Below are positions 37,078-48,368 of a DNA stretch of 64,000 bases, piece by piece. Below the pieces are notes generated by a model. It saw only the letters and a program-made list of their open reading frames with translations. It had not been told where the DNA came from and did not search any database. This stretch comes from Celoporthe dispersa (taxonomy: Eukaryota; Ascomycota; Sordariomycetes; Diaporthales; Cryphonectriaceae), in assembly GCA_016584495.1 (NCBI GenBank), contig WAID01000003.1, forward strand, positions 3,658,001 through 3,722,000, in the 5' to 3' direction. The number at the start of each line of letters is the position of its first letter. Position 1 is the first letter of the stretch. Made by a program: the position numbers and the translations under genes.

Positions 37078-37995
37078 CTATGGGCTCCGCATGGCAGACT
37101 GTAGAGGAGGGAGCATGGGCTCAGGAGAGTCGGGAAGTCTCTGGGCAAGCACCTGAACGGGGTGCTCAATGCGCTGCATCGACCTGGTGATGCGCCTCTG
37201 CTGGCACGAAAAATCTCGTAGGAGCTGCTGTCGAGGGAACACAAGATCTGGAGGGTAGTCATCAGCTGTGAGGTCGATGAGGAGTCTTGGCGGCTCAGGA
37301 GGCTGTAGATTGGCGTGCGTCGCTGGTCCCAACGGGCGAGGCGGGACAGCTACACGGAGCTGCGCGAGGACGTTCTCCTGGCTCGTTTCTGTCGGACCCA
37401 CAGCCAACAGCTTTTCTGGAACCGTCGCCGCCGACGCTGAAGCCCGGCCTGAGGGTTGTCTGCCCCAGGAGCGAGCGATGGACTCGACTCGGGACGCAAC
37501 TAGGCCACGTGCTTCATTTCTCTGGGTGCCGCTCCTCAGGAGCTGGTCGTAAGGGGTCTCGGTATGGCGAATGTGGGCCCTCACAGCCAGGCGAGCCTTC
37601 TCGCGGCCCGTCAGTGTCCCCGTCCTGCCGACCTTGCCCTTCCCCTTCTGCAGTGCCGTGGCCAAGACCATGGGGATCGATGTGGACGGGATCCGCGGAT
37701 ACTCGTGCAGGATGAGCCTCTCAAGGTCCTTCTCAATGGAGGCGTCTCGCCTCTGGACGGTGGCAGCCCGGCCTGCTCTGGTCTCGGACTCCTGCTGTCG
37801 AACGCGGTGCAGGATGGCGGTGGGGACGGCGATGCCGATCTGCTTCTTCCTCCTTGCGTCGAGAACAAGGTATACGGTCTGGCTGGCTGACTGAGTCTGC
37901 CTGCGGCAGTTCCCTGTGACATATACGTTTCCCTTGCGGACGAAGGAGTAACCTCGAGGCACAGATCGCAGACCCACAGATGGTTCATCTGCCAT
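37078..37995 (-). CDS. DUF2293 domain protein
   Basis: Single exon, 305 aa from the ATG at 37995. The frame stays open 261 bp further upstream, but that part is translated microsatellite (SLSLSHTHTHT). The fungal DUF2293 family has no known function. Its marks are visible: VRKGNVYVTGNCRRQTQSA, VYLVLDARRKKQIGIAVP, a helical block with LILHEYPRIPSTSIPMVL, then KVGRTGTLTGREKARLAVRAHIRH and YDQLLRSG with an Arg-rich continuation. The C-terminal part contains LLIDLTADDYPPDLVFPRQ (a SUMO-interaction-like LIDLT core) and many Arg and Gln. High basic content suggests a nuclear protein; that is inference. Confidence 0.85.
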   Translation of the reverse strand: MADEPSVGLRSVPRGYSFVRKGNVYVTGNCRRQTQSASQTVYLVLDARRKKQIGIAVPTAILHRVRQQESETRAGRAATVQRRDASIEKDLERLILHEYPRIPSTSIPMVLATALQKGKGKVGRTGTLTGREKARLAVRAHIRHTETPYDQLLRSGTQRNEARGLVASRVESIARSWGRQPSGRASASAATVPEKLLAVGPTETSQENVLAQLRVAVPPRPLGPATHANLQPPEPPRLLIDLTADDYPPDLVFPRQQLLRDFSCQQRRITRSMQRIEHPVQVLAQRLPDSPEPMLPPLQSAMRSP

Positions 37996-38010
37996 TGTGC
38001 TGGTGGTCCT

Positions 38011-38045
<35 letters not shown>

Positions 38046-38727
38046 TGGAGAGAGGATATTGTGGCTGGTCCAAGTGTCTTAGTTGTGGCTCTGTAGCTGA
38101 TGGTGGGCATTCGATATTCTCGAGTTGTGTGTTGTCCTGGTTGGTGGTGTTGGCTGTGGCGGTCGCTGGCTGGGCACCAAGATTGCGATGGAAGTTGGGA
38201 GATGATGTAGACCCAAGAATAGCGGTAGAGGAGAAGGGGACGAGGCTCTTGGTCAATTAAAAGGAGTCACAATCAGAGGTCCATCTCCTACTGGGGAGGT
38301 AAACAAAGGGTCTTGGGCTATTTTAGGACACCTGCCTCGACCTTCTTTCAGACCCAACCTCCCAGGCAAAAGGACAAGTGATAGAAGCCTTGTATGGCTC
38401 CATTGATTGAGAATGGAGTCGTCACCTTTTCCCCCAAAGGTGAACGTAGAGTGAAAGTATAGCGGGCGGGCGTGTGTAGAGGTTAGGAGGACGGTAGCTA
38501 CACACTGCCACAGCAACAGCACCTTGCTAGGATCGCTTATTACCCTAACCCTGAATGCATGTAAAATAACACCCCCCTTTTCTTTTTGTCCACATATCGA
38601 GGTCCCACTGCGGCAACATCGGAATCGACCTCCAAGCCTGTTCCGTTTCCTATATAATTGCTAGTGGCTTCTTGATCTGATCTGACCTAATGAGCCAGAT
38701 CGTAGCGTTCCCCGCTGGGATCCGGTC
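37996..38727. other. Intergenic, DUF2293 promoter
   Basis: 730 bp with no gene. It holds the GT/GA microsatellite next to the DUF2293 start and a single telomere-like ACCCTAACCCT at 38542-38552. Confidence 0.55.
38011..38045. repeat. (GT)n(GA)n compound microsatellite
   Basis: TGTGTG... runs into GAGAGA... just upstream of the DUF2293 start; on the coding strand it reads (CT)n(AC)n. Likely in the 5' leader or core promoter. Confidence 0.85.
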
Positions 38728-40079
38728 TCATAGAATCCTTAATATCCAGCCGTCTGCCTCCTGCTCCTCCTTGGCGTTGAGTCCTCCCCAGAATACGACA
38801 GCCTTTCCATCGTCGCAGGGGCTCGCCCCAAAGAAACCCCTCGGCCCAGGGTGGACTTTCCCCTCGTGCTCAAGCTGTTCTGTCGGCACGATCTCCACCT
38901 CTGCCCAGCTGTAGGTTCCCGATTCCACGCCTCCAGGGAGCTTGTCCCGGATCGCGTCCTTGACAGCCGCGGCGCTGAAGCCACGTGAAGGGACCTGCAG
39001 CGACCAGACGTCAGGGCGGAACGACGGCTGTTGCTCGCCTCCCTCGCCTCGGCCTGCCTCGCGCCCGAGTAGATAGACTAGATAGTGTCGACCGTAGCCG
39101 GTGGATACGGGTACCAGTGAAGCACCGGTGCGTGATCTTGGCCCTGGCGCCAGCGGGGTTGGTAGGGAAGTCCACTTTGTCCCATTTCAGCGCCTCCGGC
39201 TTGGCACGCTCCGTAGCATTTGGCTCGATCCTCAAGACGTGTATGGTACCGCCGAGCTCCGAGTCCGTGCTGATGCCGTAGAGCGTGTCGTCGACAAAGG
39301 TGGAGACCCCGGGGAAGGGGGCCGGGCAGGATGGGAGCTGGGTCCACGCGACGGCGTCGAAATCGTAGAGCCATGTCTCTCCCGTCTGCTCTGATGCCGT
39401 CCTCCCGCCGTGCAGGACCAGGAGGTCTTGCTTCTCGTCCACGAAGATGGCGTGCCCCTCCCTCGGGGCGAGCGTCTTGCCGATCTGGGTTGCGGCGTGG
39501 ATCTTGGCCCACCGCAACGTCTCTGAATCCCAAGCCCAGATGCAGGCGTCCTCGTCTATCGGGGTCCCGTTCTCATCGCTGCCGCCGTGAACCAGGAGGT
39601 ACTTGCCCCTCGCGCATGCAGCATGGCCCTTGCGGGGAGAAGGGACCTGCAGCTCCCCCTGTGGCGGCGTCCTTGACTGGCAGTGCTTGGTAGCAGGCAT
39701 ATGCTGCCGTGGGTGTCGCTGCTGAGGGGAGGGATGAGACATGGACATCGGCACTGCAGAGCTTTCCGCCGGCGTGCTCGCCGCCAAAGATATAAGCATT
39801 GCCGCCGATGATAGTGACGGTGTGACGAGAGCGTGCTAGTGCTTGCCTAAGGGGATGGTCAGTTCGCCGTCGCCTTCGGAGGCCCCCGTCTCTCGAGTCT
39901 GGCGCCCAAGGGGCGACTGGGTCACTCTACAGGGAATCTGAGGGAGGTGAGGTGGTGATCTGGCTCAAGGTAGCCCTGAGAGGCTGTGTTGACCTGGCAA
40001 GCGAGGCAGCGGCCCCGACCTCGAGGCCTGTCGATACGACCTGTTCAGCCACGAGGGCCCCCGCGGCGACTTCAGCCAT
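38728..40079 (-). CDS. Kelch-repeat beta-propeller protein, frame broken twice
   Basis: Exons 40079-39931 and 39846-38728. The intron has GTAGAG, an AACTGACC branch site and CCTTAG. The short N-terminus MAEVAAGALVAEQVVSTGLE is typical of a fungal kelch family. Blades follow: SRHTVTIIGGNAYIFGGE, SPRKGHAACARGKYLLVHGG, APREGHAIFVDEKQDLLVLHGGR, PVSTGYGRHYLVYLLGR, CDDGKAVVFWGGLN. Such propellers bind partners; the exact role is unknown. Two slips on the plus strand, C5 at 39655-39659 and C3 at 39142-39144, each read as one base too many. Removing both gives 421 aa and joins KDAATG to ELQVPSPRKG and GAR to PRSRTGASLVPV. Each single-frame segment alone looks like half a propeller. Confidence 0.85.
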
Positions 40080-41095
40080 TTTGAGAGAGAGCTGAGAAGA
40101 GTAGCGTTGCGCGAAGACGGCCAACAAAAGAGACGACAGGACACGCGATAGGTCACACGGATGCGGAGATGGTTTGTCGGCACAGGAGAGGAGGCAGCTC
40201 ATTCACCCACACACATGGAGCTGGAAGGTTGCATGTTACAAGGTAATGAATGCGATGTCATCGTGATTGCTGTAACGAGACCCAACGCGAGAGATCCTTC
40301 CTCCCCCCTCCCCCCCTTGAAATGACGTATGGCTTTGTGCAAGCAGTAGTAAGGGGACGGAAGGGATGCAAGGGACGCGCTGCCCTCAAGTTGATGGAAC
40401 TGTTTGGCGCAGGATAACACGTTACGTCATTGGTCGTAAAAGCAGCGTAGTACAGCTGAGGAAGGAGCAGACAGTCGTCCCCTTTGGCCACCATGTCTCG
40501 GTGGTCTCAGCTATGGCTGCATATGTATAGATATATGTCCATATGTATCGATATAATGAGGATAAAGATATATAAATGTATGTACATATGCGCACATGGC
40601 AGTAGGAACCTACCTGTGCCTACCAACCAAGCATAGCAACCTAGAATCCTGGCGGCTCCGAACGGCAATGGCGATTCATGGGCGAGCGGGGGACACTTGC
40701 CGACACCGGTGCCGGTGCTCACTCAAGCAATCAAGAGATGCAGTGGAAGGCGCGATGGATCTGGGTTGGGGCCTTTTGCATCATCGAGGCGTGCTCAATG
40801 TGTGTCGTGTGCCTCTTTTCCTACTTCGAGACACAAGGGACTGAAAGAAGAAAAAAAAAAGACAAAAAAAAAGGCACACGGGACCTCCTCCTCCCCCGAA
40901 TTATAAAGCAAAGATATCATCATCATCGTGAAAGAGGATAGACTTTTTCCATCGTTTCTGTTGTCTTTCCCCCCTAACAACAGGCATTTCTTGAGCCAGC
41001 CGCTTGGTTTATTCCTCTTCTGCCGACCATCCTAGACTTTTACTCTAGATATCATTCTTCCTCTCCAGGGCTCTTTTCAACACCGTCACCAAGTC
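40080..41095. other. Intergenic, divergent promoters of kelch and MFS genes
   Basis: About 1 kb. It contains ATATG/ATAT-rich simple sequence (40520-40590) and an A-rich tract (40850-40875). No gene is supported. Confidence 0.55.
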
Positions 41096-42701
41096 ATGGT
41101 CTCGACCGCCGCCCTCTTCAAGAAATATGCCTACCACGAGTCGGGACTTGCATCGCTCTGGATCACGGGTCGAGATGCGTGGCTGATTATCTTTGCGCGG
41201 TGCTGTCGCATGTTCGCCTACGGCGCCAGCTCGCTCATCCTCGCCCTCTTCTTCAATGAGCTCCAGGTCTCAGATTCCCGTATCGGCTTGTTTCTGACCC
41301 TGACACTCGTTGGCGATGTCATCCTCTCGCTCGTCATCTCCCTGGTCGCCGACAGGGTGGGCCGGCGCCGGACCCTGCTGGGTGGCGCCGGCCTGATGGT
41401 CCTGGCGGGCGTGACCTTTGCGCTGAGTGACAACTACTGGATCCTCCTTCCGGCCGCCTGCGTGGGTGTGCTCAGTGCCACGGGTGGGGACACTGGTCCC
41501 TTCAGGGCCATCGAGGAGTCCACGCTGTCGGAGCTGACCGTCCCCGAGACCCGCGCCGACGTCCTGTCTTGGTATATCACGACTGCGGCCCTGGGCTCCG
41601 CCTCGGGCACCGCTGCAGCGGGACGTTTGGTCTCGTGGCTTCAGGCCAGGGAGGGGTGGACACTCCTCTCCGCATATCACGTCTGCTTCGCGGTCTATGC
41701 CCTCATGGGCACCCTCGCCTTTGTGGCCGCCTCTGTCCTGTCCCCGAAGTGCGAGCTGAAGCCCCCCGCCGCCGACAAGGAGGGCGAGACCGGCGAGGCG
41801 GCCCAGGGCCTGCTGCGGGAGGACCACGAGCTCAGCCCTGTCGTCGACGACGACGACAACAGCAACCACAACGACCGGCACCGTGGAGTCAGAGAGGTGG
41901 CAGGGCGACCGGCGCCCGAAAAGGCCGGCAGGTTTGCCCAGATATCGAAAGAGACGCGGAATGTCATGTACGCCCTGTGGTTCCTGCTCATGGTCGACTC
42001 CCTCGCCGACGGCATGGTCTCCATGAGCCTGACGACGTACTACATGGACGATAAGTTTCACCTGCCCAAGTCGACCCTGGGCGACGTGCTCTCAGCTAGC
42101 TACTTCCTCGCCGCCTGCTCCACCGTCTTCGCAGGGCCCCTGTCGAGACACATCGGCCTCGTCAACACCATGGTCTTCACGCATATCCCGTCCTCTCTAG
42201 CCGTCCTAATCTTCCCCCTCCCGCAGAGCAGGTTCTTCACCTTCGCCCTCCTCCTCCTTAGGGTGGGGCTCAACAACATGGACCAGGCACCGCGCGCGGC
42301 ACTCATCGCCGCCGTCGTCAAGTCGGAGGAGCGCACGGCTGTCATGGGCATCACTAGCACCCTGCGCACGCTCGCCAACGTCACGGGGCCAAGCTTCACG
42401 GGCCTGCTTGCGGACAACGACAGGTTCTGGATCGCTTTTGTAGCCGGCGGCGCCCCTCCGACTTGCCTACGACATCGGGCTGTTTGTCATGTTCATCAAT
42501 ATTCAGCTGTACAAGCACGAGCCCGTCAAGGGCATGGAGCAGACTGCTGCTGTCGCCAGGGTGTCGATGGATGCATTCGACATGGCGTCGGACGACGATC
42601 TGGAGGCCAGGCTGCGGCTCTCGAGCGACGACGAGGACGAAGGCGACGATAAGGAGGGGCAGTCATCGAAGGGGCACATGTTGCAGAATCTACCAGTCTA
42701 G
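41096..42701 (+). CDS. MFS transporter, frame broken once near the C-terminus
   Basis: Single exon. A 12-helix major facilitator with classic motif A between helices 2 and 3 (ADRVGRRRTLLGG), preceded by IGLFLTLTLVGDVILSL. GDTGPFRAIEESTLSEL lies in helix 4. The central loop is long and acidic (about residues 220-270, with DDDDNSNHND), and LLMVDSLADGMVSMSLTTYY begins the second half. The last helix, AYDIGLFVMFINIQLY, and the tail (VSMDAFDMASDDDLEARLRLSSDDEDE) are in another frame. The switch falls at C4 42453-42456, and one C less gives 534 aa. The substrate is not predictable. The tail is acidic and Ser-rich, a likely phosphorylation region. Confidence 0.85.
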
Positions 42702-43518
42702 GTCCCCTGGTCTGTCATCCAGCCCCATATTGTCCCTTGGTAGGCAAGATAGATAGACTGTGAAGGTATAGCTCGCCTTTCCCTTGGGCACTGAATAGAT
42801 AAGATACCCTGTGAAACTGCCGGCCTGTCTTGCTCTCCGGTGTGTATCCTAGTATGGCGGCTTATTGTGGCACATGTCTCAGAATATGCGCACGTGCTCA
42901 CTGCGGATGGTATGATAATCAATGGACCACCCGGCAGCTGCTTGCCCTTTGGTTCTTCCCATGGCCAGAGGTCAAGCCGCCTTCAGCTGTCGAGTATAGA
43001 ACCCTCACCGCCACGCGCTGAGGTTGCAAGCTTGCAGTGCTGGGTGCTCAACTAGATCCGACCTAAGTTAGACCCAAGCCCAGCCCCCTCCTCCCCCCTC
43101 TCAGCACGCCTGATCTGCAGTGCATGCCCGCTGAGCGATTAAGAATAGTAAGAAAAAGGAGGGGAGGGGGAAAAAAAGAGAAGGAAAAAAAAAAGAAAAA
43201 GAGGAACGATGCTACCATAACACAAAGCAAGGCGCCACATAATACCAGTAGTATCTTATCGAGCACCCCAGACATGGCTTGCCTGCTGCATCGCCGCAGT
43301 ATTGGTAACCGAGGTAATTACACACCAGTGATAAGTCGGTTATTCATGTCATTTTAGGTTTAGGCAGACTAAGTCCATATAGATACCACTGGCCGAGTTC
43401 AGATATGCCATTTACACATTTAATCCTTGAGGTATCTCGTGACCAATGCCGCCGCCCTGGCCCTCTTTCCCAGTACCTTCTCATCGTTTCCTCAAACACC
43501 CTTCACCCACAACACAAG
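42702..43518. other. Intergenic, promoter of second APC permease
   Basis: 817 bp with a purine-rich tract (43140-43205, G/A runs). No gene is supported. Confidence 0.55.
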
Positions 43519-45766
43519 ATGGAAGAAACCAAGGTTGAGTCACAGGTGAAGTCGGCGATCGGTGGCGATGCCTCCGTCGGGGAGACGGCTGTTTTGTCTA
43601 GGGACGAGCAGCATCTCGCCAAACTCGGATACAAGCAAGGCACGCCTCCTGGGTCATGATGCAGGGCACAAAAGACCAAGAAACAGCGTACTGACATTGA
43701 TACAGAGTTCTTTCGTCATCTTGGTCTCTTTGAGAACTGGTCAGCGACATATATTACTATGAATTTCGTTTCAGGTCTGTGGATAAATAAAATAAGCGAA
43801 TATAAATAGGCCAAGTCCTTATAAGTACTGACCGGCTGGACTGGAGCGCAGGTATGCCGGTTCTGTTTGGATTCGCCATGTATACCGGTGGGCCACAGGC
43901 AGCCTTTGCAAACTGGACCATGATCGGGGGGTACGTACAGAAGGCGACGAGAATCCGCTCCTTTTGCATGGCACAGCTCTCAGGCTGAGAGTGATGTGAT
44001 GCTGACGGATCTCTATCTGAACCGCTTAGCCTGGCCGTCATCGTGTCCCTGGCCATGGCTGAGATTGCTGCCGCCTTTCCTACCGCTGGTGGTATTTACT
44101 TCTGGTCCTACCGCCTCGGAGGGCACAAATATGGCCGTTTCCTCAGCTGGATGACAGCCTGGTGGAACTGGGCCGGATGGATTTGCGTCGTCCCAGGCGT
44201 ACAGCAGGGCGCGACCAATCTCCTGCTGAGTGCCCTGGAGATCAAATATCCCGACTCGGCCGTGGTGTACACGGGCTGGTTCTCGTGGCTGCTGACGGCC
44301 CTCGGCATGATTATTGCCATGATGCCCAATATCCTTGGTCAGCGCGCCATGAAGCTGTACTTCCGCTTCGCCGTCTTTATCTTCTTCGTCCTCTTCGCCT
44401 TTTACTGGATATGGTTCCCTGTCAAGGCAGCAGGCAAGTTCCAGTCTCGAGAGGGTGTCTTTAATAGGTTCTACAACGGAATAAACGAGGGCACCGAGAA
44501 GCAGGCTTCCGACTCGTATGCTTGGGTCGTCGGTATTCTCTTCGGCGCATGGGAATTCTACGGGTCAGTCCCCAATGCAGAGACGGCGCTCCCCCTCCCC
44601 CCTTTTCTTCTTCTTTTCTCCCCTCCTCCTTCTTGGAACGCTTTTGCTGAGAAGAAAGGAACAGATACGATGCATCAGCTCATCTCGCCGAGGAGACTCA
44701 TGATGCGTCTGACACTGTAGCAAAGGGCATGTGGGCAGCGACTCTGTGCGCGTGGGTCCTATCTGTCCCAGTATGGCAATATCTCCCACCCCGCCTCCCT
44801 ATTTTTTTTTTTGTCCTTCTTTGTTCTTACTTCTTTTCACATGAAACTTTGAGTTGAGCTGACCAACCTCGGGAAACCGCCTCAGACTCTGATCCTGGTT
44901 CTATTCTGTATGCAGGACTTTGAAGGCATAGTTTCTGCCGAGTATACCAACAATTGGGCAGAGTATCTGGTTCAGCTTGTGGGCGAGAATGGAGCGGCAG
45001 CTGTCCTGGTCATCCTGTGGATTGACTCGACTTGCGCAACCGCCAGTTGCTTCATGTCGGCACAGCGCGTCACCTTTGCGATTTCCCGAGACGGCGTACT
45101 CCCCTTCTCCAAGTACTTCCGAAAACTCAACAAGAACAAAGTCCCAGTCAATGCCGCTTATCTTGTGCTATTCCTCAGCGTGGCGATCACCTGCGCAGTC
45201 ATCGGCTCAGCTGTTGCCTTTAGCGCTATTACAGCTACCGCGGTAAGCAGCAACCTTTCCCGTTCTTCCTATGAGAGAACATCTGGCGAGATACTTGAAG
45301 ATATTGTCAGAGGAGTGAACCAAATTCTCCAGGTGGACATTGAACTAATCATGTTGTAATATTCAAGACCATCGCGACGAATGTATCCTACCTTTTCCCA
45401 ATTGCAGCAAGGCACACTGTCGGGAGGCACGACTTCAAGCCGGCTCATTTCAACCTTGGAAAGTGGAGCGTGGTCGTCGGCACAATTTCTTGTCTGTACA
45501 TTGCATTCCAAGTGGTGGTGCTTGTCTTGCCACAGCTGTATCCCATTACTGCGGTTAGTTCCTCCCTCTTGACCCCGAAGATTCCGCCCACTGTTTCTGA
45601 CCTGACCCAAGCAAACCCTCAACTACGCTCCGATATGCATTGGTATTGTTACTGTTGTCAGCCTGGTTGGTGGATCCTTCCCTTCGGCCTAGGGGGCTGG
45701 CACTGGTTCACTGGTCCGAAGAGAACACTTGACGAGTCCGAGGGAGAGCAAAGTGAGACTATGTAG
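43519..45766 (+). CDS. APC-family permease (GABA/choline-type), eight exons, frame broken once
   Basis: Exons 43519-43639, 43706-43774, 43852-43930, 44030-44563, 44665-44770, 44886-45242, 45368-45553 and 45612-45766. Phases agree throughout. Intron 1 uses a GC donor (AAG|GCACGC) with a TACTGACAT branch site. A 12-helix carrier of the same branch as the permease at 24980, but with twice the introns. Marks: FFRHLGLFENWSATYITMNF, MAEIAAAFPTAGGIYFWSYR, GWICVVPGVQQG, YDASAHLAEETHDAS, CFMSAQRVTFAISRDGVLPFS, LNYAPICIGIVTVV. One base appears missing near 45671 (GGTGG where GGTTGG is expected). With it, the frame runs on through HWFTGPKRTLDE to the stop at 45764, 535 aa; without it, translation ends early at SFPSA. 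Confidence 0.88.
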
Positions 45767-46324
45767 GAGTGAGAGATGAGGTGCTCAAACGCAGCATTAG
45801 GAGACGCCCTGAGGAGCGGACACGATATTGGATCGCCAAAGTGCTCTAAGATCTTCTGTAGCACGCGCTCATCGAGCGTCACGCGGGCCTTCTACTCTCT
45901 ATATTGAGAGCAAGCTTTGATGAAAGCGTCTTCTGCCTCTTCATTGTTTTGTCTTAATCTTGCGCCGCCTAGACGCCCTCGGCGCCTCGGCTGTGAGATC
46001 TTGCCAGGAACACCATCTAGAAAAATCTTGACTTCAACTCTCTTGGCCTTCCATAAACGGGTGATAGTAAGGAGTGTAACAATTATGAAAGGCGAGTCTT
46101 GGGCGCAGCTGACGGACGGCCGCCGCATGGGACACGCAACACGCTGTACTGTAAATTGGAATGCCGCGGACACTGCTCAACAGCATGCTGATCTAGACAT
46201 TTTAACCACAAAAGCAGAATAGAAACCACTATTGGAATTAACCGTTCTCGTATTATTGGAAGGTATAGCTAAGATCTTCAAGATATAGCAAGGTTCATAC
46301 TCATCGAAATTGTCATGAGACCTT
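45767..46324. other. Intergenic, no gene supported
   Basis: 558 bp. Opposed open frames at 45892-46173 (minus) and 45917-46222 (plus) have no domain. The Arg-rich minus frame could be an old mobile-element scrap, but nothing proves it. Confidence 0.5.
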
Positions 46325-47129
46325 TCAATCTACCACTGTAATTATTCTATCCACCACTATAGGTACCGAGATCAGAGACGCAAGAACGCCACCAACCTCA
46401 GTACCCATGGCTGCCTGCAGCGGCTGGACAACGACGCCAGCGATTCCCCCGACCACGTCTTCAAGGTCATTGGTGACATTGGCGAGAGCCAGCACAACAG
46501 TGATGAGGACGCTTAAGGATGTGGATATGTCTGCTTTTGTTGAATGGAGCCGAACCGGTCAGCACTATCTGATCATTCGCGTGGCAGGGTTGAAAAATGT
46601 GTAGCAGCTCAGGAGTGATGAGATCTGGCAGACTTCCCAACTGCATTCTTTTCGATGCAACCCTCCATGGTATACGCAATCTCAGCAGATAGGCTGCCGA
46701 GCTCATTGTACACAGCCTGCTGGCATGTCACATAACACTCGTCGGCTCGAGAAAACAGCGACACGCTCCGCTCAGGACTTCCAGCAAGAGTCAAAGATGA
46801 TGTATTCAATGCAGTGGCGATGAGATCGAATTCTCCGGTGATGTTGCTATTCGTGGAACTGGTAGACAACAAGGTCGTGTTTGTTGGGAGGCTAGCGAGG
46901 GTTTGATCTAGGGAAGTTTCAGATTTATATTCTAATAAAGAGTATTATTCTTGTGTGTGACTTTCGGGCGTTGCTACCTACTGATACTGGCAGTGTGTAT
47001 TTTGATAGTCGACAGCAGGGCGTCCAGGGCACTTGCAGTGCCTCGGTGAGCCAGCTGATGGCTAGCAGAAGCCATGGGGCTCGCAAAGGCGGCAGCCAGG
47101 GTGCACGCGGTGAAGAAGATCGCCTTGAT
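46325..47129 (-). pseudogene. Broken gene for a secreted protein of unknown function
   Basis: Exon 1 about 47129-46982, intron GTAGGT...CCCTAG, exon 2 46907-46325. The reading frame opens with a signal-peptide-like stretch (KAIFFTACTLAAAFASPMASA), but the expected ATG before Lys-Ala is ATC (47127-47129 on plus) and no other in-frame ATG lies between there and the upstream stop. The body has several NxT/S sites and Cys (ADECYVTCQQAV, EGCIEK). The hydrophobic, Val-rich C-terminus (DLEDVVGGIAGVVVQPL) lies in a third frame. Two one-base gains, at CCC 46636-46638 and TTTT 46535-46538, would explain the frame changes; their removal gives a length divisible by three (242 aa). The missing start argues for a true pseudogene. 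The family is not recognised. Confidence 0.6.
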
Positions 47130-48368
47130 TGTGGTTGCAAATGATGGTACAATTATCACGAAATCGAAGATGAGAAGGTTAATGGAGTGTTGTCAACATG
47201 CAAAAAGGATTGAGAAAGTGCGTAGAATAGTCTTCCTGGGTAAGATACACGGAAGGACCTCGAACAGCCTTGGCTCACAGTTGTGCAGAACAGAAAGATT
47301 ACAATACTACGCTTCTCGAGGGAACGAGATGTGTTATAACCTCTGAGCCATCTCAGAAACCTATTCTAGAACAATCCGAGTTCATCCTTTTGCAAATTTT
47401 GAACCTGCAGCATATGGGCTGCGCACAGTCAAAGACTCGGACTCAGGGACGAAGCTTATACATGCTCGATCCTCAGAATACGATGTTATACATTGTGTCG
47501 GTGCACGGCGACTTGTGCACCCCCTAAGCTCCAGCCTCCACCAGACATTGCCACCTAAGCCTGAACTAGTTTGAATGAAAGACCCGGCGTCGAGCTCTAA
47601 GGCCTAGTACGTCTTGAAGAGCTATGGCCGTATTGAGTAGCTGACGGCGGCGTTTCAAGAGATAGGCCTCAGGGGACTTGCTGAGTTTGGAGCACGCCGC
47701 TCCGGGGCCGCCAGAACGGATGTTGAAGCGGAAACGAAAAAGGCCACTTCTTCAGACGAAAACTTTGAAACAACTATAAGGTCGTATAACAGAAAGTCCA
47801 TAGAAGGATGTTGTTAGGCATGGCATCCCCCGCGAGGCAGATCCTCGAGGAGATCTATACTGAAAGATAAGAGTCTGTCGAGTCTGATTGGAGTTTTGTA
47901 TTTCTGGCGGCATGAGGCGAGTGTGCTATGGCAACCGAACTCGGAACCGAAAGACTGAAGGAAAGAGAACAAGGGAAAAGAGGAAAGAAACAAAAAATAA
48001 CGCAGCCAAGAAAATAGAAATACTTAAAAGAAAACAGATGCATAGTCTCAGATTGAACAAGAAAGAACAGACGACCTGCCTGTACCGATGATTCGAAACG
48101 AACGTAAATGAGTAATTTTGGTTCCATACCATCACCAACATGGTTCATTAAGACGTGACAAAACGTTATCCACCGCAGTAGGCCAGAAGAGCATTATCGG
48201 GCCCCTATGGAGAGCCGCTCTGGATTTTTCTCCAAATACATTAAGCCCCCTTGATGCCTATCCCGCTCTTGTTCTCGCGATTGTTTGTCGGAGCCCAGTC
48301 CTCATGAGCTCAGACTTTTCACAGCATTGATCTGCCTGCCGAGTGAGGCTGTGCTCATTAATCATCCC
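47130..48368. other. Intergenic, no gene supported
   Basis: About 1.2 kb; the open frames are short and featureless. An A/G-rich stretch lies at 47950-48070. Confidence 0.55.

Noticed and set aside
37996..38256. N-terminal extension of the DUF2293 protein
   Set aside because: The frame is open but translates a microsatellite (SLSLSHTHTHT); the ATG at 37995 gives the conserved protein start.
38542..38552. Interstitial telomere or chromosome end
   Set aside because: Only about two CCCTAA units; too short for a telomere relic.
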